IMG/VR virus record: IMGVR_UViG_3300030106_001533
Location: 1 to 31,181 of that record
DNA from: a virus
Length of the DNA: 31,181 bases
Direction: 5' to 3' (one strand)
Positions 28,819 through 31,181 of the stretch are shown in pieces. Position numbers and translations under genes: made by a program. The notes under the pieces are model-generated. The model was not told the DNA's origin. It saw only the letters and a list, made by a program, of their open reading frames with translations, and ran no database searches. Within the stretch, counting starts at the first letter, position 1; the number at the start of each line of letters is the position of its first letter.

Positions 28819-31181
28819 CAATCGTCCCCAATAAGTTTTAATAATGTATCATTTAAATCGTTAACTTGTCCACCCTTATTGTAGGGTGTTTGATAAAAAG
28901 CCTCTTGACCTGCATCACGGAATATACTTTCAAATTGATACGGTGCTCCTATTTGAGCTACTTCTACAGGTTTTAAGGGCGTGAGCTGTTGTGGCTGCAG
29001 CCCTTGATATAACTGCCTTGCCAAATCCATTTGTTGCCCTCTTTGTGCTGCTGCGGCTCTTCTTCTAGCCTCATCTTCTGCCTGTTGTTCATATTGTTTA
29101 ATAAAATCTTGTGCAAAATCTGTTTGTTGCTGTTGAAAAGTTGTTTGTTGTTGCTGTAGATTGGTTATCTGATCTGCTAATTGTTGATTAGCGTCTTGTG
29201 CTGTAGCAAATAATCCTGTGGCTTGATCTGTATCTGTAGCAGGTCTACCTATTATATCTGTAACGTCAGTAATATTTTGCTCTTGTGCACCCAAAGCTGT
29301 AGATAAAGCATCTAATTGACTTTTTATTTCGGGTGATTCTTTTACGTTTTGTAGCTCTGCAAAAATACCTGTAGCAGGTGTAGTATCTGTGGCAGGACTA
29401 CCGACCATATACTTTAATACGTTAAATTTAGCTTCTGGTAATGCTTCTTCTACTCTACTACCAAGTAAAGTTTGATCGTATTGACCCATAAGTTTTCTTG
29501 CATCTTCTGGTCGTACATCTGCAAGACCTGCATCTTTAAACGCTTCAAATGCTTCTGTTTCTGATACTAGTCTAGGATCTACATATTCACCTATAGCTAC
29601 TCTTTGTTTTATTTCTTCTATTTGACCAACATAACTATTTATTTCATCATCTGTAGCAACATAACCCAGTGCATCAAAATAAGATTTAGCCTCATCAGCC
29701 GATGTCATACGTGGATCTACGTATTCACCAATAGCTTTAGCCTGCTCTGTTTCTGCTATCTGTGCTGTAAATTGTGCAACTTCTGCATCTGTAGGTGTAT
29801 ATCCTAAATCTGTAAGATATTTGCGGGCTTCTGCCTCTGTAACGGCTGTAGGATCTAAATCTTTTCTAGCTTGCTCTAATAAAGCAGCTTCATTTTTTTG
29901 CCCTACATATTGATTTATCTGGTCGTCTGTAAGAGTAACACCTTCAGATTTGGCTACATCTAATATCTCTTGTTTATCAACAAATCTAGGATCTATATAC
30001 GCATCAAAGTCGGTGCTAAACTTTTCATCTGATGTTTTGCCTACAAACCTGTCAACCTCAGACTGTTCAGGTCTATAATCGCCAAATTCTCTATACTTAT
30101 CATAGACTTCCTCTGTACTTGTGTAACTTTCGTTATAAAAATTATTAAGTATGTTTGCCTGTGTATTACTATCTATACCTAAATCTGTTAAATCTCGCTC
30201 TAAAACAGACATATTCTCAGGTGTTTTGTTTGTGTTTTCTATTACACTGCTAACTTCAGGGTTAAAATTAGCTATTGCACTGGATACAAAGTCCCCTGTT
30301 GTAATAACATTTAATTTATTTTGTACTGCATTGTAGCCCTCTACAGTGCCATATATAGTGGTAGCTGTACCACCACCAGAAATCATACCTAATATGGTAT
30401 TTGCTGTTACACTACCAACCGCATCTCTTGTAGGGTCTATTTGTACTAATTTAGTTTCTGACCATGCTTTAGGTAACCCTTCTTCAAAGCCTTCTTGCAC
30501 AGTTTCTTTGCCTATTACCTCAAACGCTTCTGCTATGTTACCTTTTTTCTTGTTACCAAACAAAATTCTTTCAAAATCGTTACCTTTTAGCACTTTACCT
30601 GTGGCTAAAGTTGTTATGGCAGATATAGTCCCTGCTTCCTTTGCTAAATCAAACGAGTATTCTGTTGCTTGTTCCTCGTCCATACCTGATTTTATGGCTG
30701 TTCTATAGGCTTCATTAAAGGTTTCTACTGCTGTACCACCAAAACCCTCTGCCATGCTTAATCCTATAGAAGTGCCAACTCCTGTTTTTAAAGCCATTTT
30801 TTTTGCGTAAGCCTCACCACCTTCTATTAACGCTTTTTTAGCTAAATTAGCAGTACCACCACTTACTATTAATAATGGTATTTCTTGCATCACTTCTTTT
30901 GCTATATACTCTGCAGCAAAAGTTAAAGGTGCTTTAGATGCCCCATCATATATGGCTTTTGTGGTATTCCACGCTCTCTCATACCAAGGTGCATTAGGGT
31001 CTGTATCTTTATTTGCAGCAGCTATAGTTGTTTGTATTTCTTTTAAATTATTTTTATATTCCTCTGTGGTAACATCGTCACCCATTTTAATAACTTTTCT
31101 AGCAAATTTACCTAAAGAAGTATCGGCTGGGTTTTCATTTGCTAACACCATTAGACCATTAAAACTTTGTAATAGTTCACC
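28818..31181 (-). CDS. Putative internal virion protein with 46-residue repeats, 5'-truncated
   Basis: The frame is open through the right edge (at least ten more residues, ending GELLQSFNGL before Met 31149-31151), so the gene starts outside the window. Residue numbers count from that Met. Hydrophobic helical segments (about 75-130 and 170-265) contain an ETVQEGFEEG region like one in the giant protein. Residues about 343-560 form five degenerate 46-residue repeats with the consensus LGY..TD.EI..YVGQ and a closing YVDPR. Two copies of I/V-G-x-PATDT..ATG (583, 634) precede a Gln-rich coiled coil (665-690) and an Arg/Ala-rich helix. It ends YNKGGQVNDLNDTLLKLI. Probably an ejected or tail-associated structural protein. 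Confidence 0.78.
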   Translation of the reverse strand, partial: GELLQSFNGLMVLANENPADTSLGKFARKVIKMGDDVTTEEYKNNLKEIQTTIAAANKDTDPNAPWYERAWNTTKAIYDGASKAPLTFAAEYIAKEVMQEIPLLIVSGGTANLAKKALIEGGEAYAKKMALKTGVGTSIGLSMAEGFGGTAVETFNEAYRTAIKSGMDEEQATEYSFDLAKEAGTISAITTLATGKVLKGNDFERILFGNKKKGNIAEAFEVIGKETVQEGFEEGLPKAWSETKLVQIDPTRDAVGSVTANTILGMISGGGTATTIYGTVEGYNAVQNKLNVITTGDFVSSAIANFNPEVSSVIENTNKTPENMSVLERDLTDLGIDSNTQANILNNFYNESYTSTEEVYDKYREFGDYRPEQSEVDRFVGKTSDEKFSTDFDAYIDPRFVDKQEILDVAKSEGVTLTDDQINQYVGQKNEAALLEQARKDLDPTAVTEAEARKYLTDLGYTPTDAEVAQFTAQIAETEQAKAIGEYVDPRMTSADEAKSYFDALGYVATDDEINSYVGQIEEIKQRVAIGEYVDPRLVSETEAFEAFKDAGLADVRPEDARKLMGQYDQTLLGSRVEEALPEAKFNVLKYMVGSPATDTTPATGIFAELQNVKESPEIKSQLDALSTALGAQEQNITDVTDIIGRPATDTDQATGLFATAQDANQQLADQITNLQQQQTTFQQQQTDFAQDFIKQYEQQAEDEARRRAAAAQRGQQMDLARQLYQGLQPQQLTPLKPVEVAQIGAPYQFESIFRDAGQEAFYQTPYNKGGQVNDLNDTLLKLIGDD

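Overview
The window reads as part of a double-stranded DNA phage genome, probably a marine phage with a podovirus-like plan (or a closely related prophage). The evidence is the tight packing of small genes joined by ATGA/TAATG/TGATG overlaps, a phage replication set (family A DNA polymerase, T7 gp2.5-like SSB, AEP-type primase-helicase, SNF2-like helicase, VRR-NUC and RecB-type nucleases), and a block of very large virion or ejection-type proteins with motifs I associate with uncultured marine phages. No terminase, portal, capsid, integrase, RNA polymerase, tRNA or rRNA gene is visible, so lifestyle and exact class remain open. Both ends of the window cut through a gene.

Layout. 1-780: end of a truncated gene, two small coupled genes and a strong intrinsic terminator. 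744-1531: a gene-free region with three 24-bp direct repeats, AATGTTC iterons in both orientations and three copies of a 17-bp palindrome, ending in a consensus sigma70 promoter (1470-1498). 1532-7862: an accessory-type operon containing a DUF3150-like protein, a MoxR-type AAA+ ATPase, a metallopeptidase-like/VWA protein and several genes I do not recognise. 7957-18185: the DNA-metabolism arm. 18182-31181: four genes on the minus strand, including a 2293-residue polyprotein-like virion protein. The two arms converge with overlapping stop codons.

The most unusual feature is a family of ten 17-bp palindromes (GTTAGTG-N3-CACTAAC, two of them with one mismatch), spread over 0.87-7.93 kb and absent from the rest of the window. 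Two sit directly on the Shine-Dalgarno sequences of the ATPase and VWA genes, two form a tandem pair in front of the DNA-metabolism block, three lie in the putative control region, and three are inside coding sequences, always in the only stop-free frame, where they encode VS[A/D]TLT. They could be operators of a phage regulator, origin-associated sites, or very small mobile palindromes that also insert in frame.

How the genes would work together (inference): the left promoter drives the ATPase/VWA module and unknown early genes, while the replication arm copies the genome with its own polymerase, primase-helicase, SSB and nucleases. The leftward arm makes internal virion proteins that would be ejected into the host. 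The largest carries a zinc-protease motif and three QxxLF motifs resembling the bacterial sliding-clamp binding consensus.
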